Source: Weeksellaceae bacterium
GTDB taxonomy: Bacteria; Bacteroidota; Bacteroidia; Flavobacteriales; Weeksellaceae
Direction: 5' to 3'
NCBI GenBank assembly: GCA_022701475.1
Contig: JAKOOI010000373.1
Span: 1-5,523 of the forward strand
DNA: 5,523 bases
The translations under genes were made by a program, and so were the position numbers. The notes below the pieces were generated by a model. It was not told the DNA's origin. It did no database searches and worked only from the letters and a program-made list of their open reading frames with translations. Position 1 is the first letter of the stretch. Each line of letters opens with the position of its first letter. Below, in pieces: positions 5,489-5,523 of this stretch.

Positions 5489-5523
5489 AGCCGGCTTTAG
5501 CTAAATGCGGATAGGTTTTGGCT
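5489..5523. repeat. Start of a GGCTTTAGC-type palindromic repeat (runs off window)
   Basis: The 8-bp palindrome AGCCGGCT (5489-5496) runs into GGCTTTAGCTAAA, and the window ends in TAGGTTTTGGCT, whose GGCT is complementary to the initial AGCC. The ATAGGTTTT part also echoes the arms of the neighbouring nested palindrome. It resembles GGCTAAAGCC spacer repeats common in Bacteroidota. The right boundary is outside the window, so its full form is unknown. Confidence 0.35.

Larger units (their letters stand above)
4971..5523. other. Long spacer upstream of rpoD, rich in repeats, no intact gene
   Basis: The 553 bases upstream of rpoD contain no start-to-stop frame that looks coding. The 130 bases next to rpoD are very AT-rich (several A or T runs) and must hold its promoter, but no exact TAnnTTTG box is visible on the minus strand. 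Beyond that lie a 6-bp hairpin (5139-5153), an element with a long imperfect stem (5203-5297), a possible gene remnant (5340-5459), a 34-base nested palindrome (5445-5478) and the beginning of a further palindromic repeat (5489-5523). No tRNA or rRNA was recognised. Confidence 0.7.

Overview
This window looks like a chromosomal segment of a Chryseobacterium-like member of the Flavobacteriia (Bacteroidota). The strongest evidence is a compact 288-residue primary sigma factor that lacks region 1.1 and carries the N-terminal sequence typical of Weeksellaceae/Flavobacteriaceae RpoD. Supporting signs are AT-rich spacers without Shine-Dalgarno sequences, lipoprotein signal peptides, a DUF3347-type C-terminus and palindromic spacer repeats of a kind common in this class.

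Layout. Positions 1-340 (+) hold the last 112 codons of a gene ending in a DUF3347 / CusB-C-terminal-like domain, linked in Bacteroidota to metal efflux. Positions 341-690 are a spacer with a degenerate GCAAAG repeat and one doubtful ORF. Positions 691-2405 (-) are a two-gene operon. A small coiled-coil-rich lipoprotein (1806-2405) overlaps by ATGA a class A FAD monooxygenase resembling the HpxO/UbiH group (691-1809). Positions 2539-3786 (-) encode a 415-residue lipoprotein, probably a beta-propeller, with higher GC than its neighbours. Positions 3787-4103 are a spacer that includes the rpoD terminator. Positions 4104-4970 (-) are rpoD. Positions 4971-5523 contain no intact gene but are rich in structure: a small perfect hairpin, an element with a pairing stem that resembles a recurrent flavobacterial spacer sequence, a possible remnant of a gene's 3' end, a 16-bp-armed nested palindrome and the start of another GGCTTTAGC-type repeat.

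Working together. The only clear functional coupling is the translationally overlapping lipoprotein/monooxygenase pair. rpoD stands alone with its own terminator. I see no defence system, mobile-element transposase, CRISPR, rRNA or tRNA. The least explained material is the non-coding DNA upstream of rpoD (5100-5523) and the propeller-like lipoprotein of unknown function. I could not run database searches, so statements that a spacer sequence recurs in related genomes rest on memory and are marked as such.
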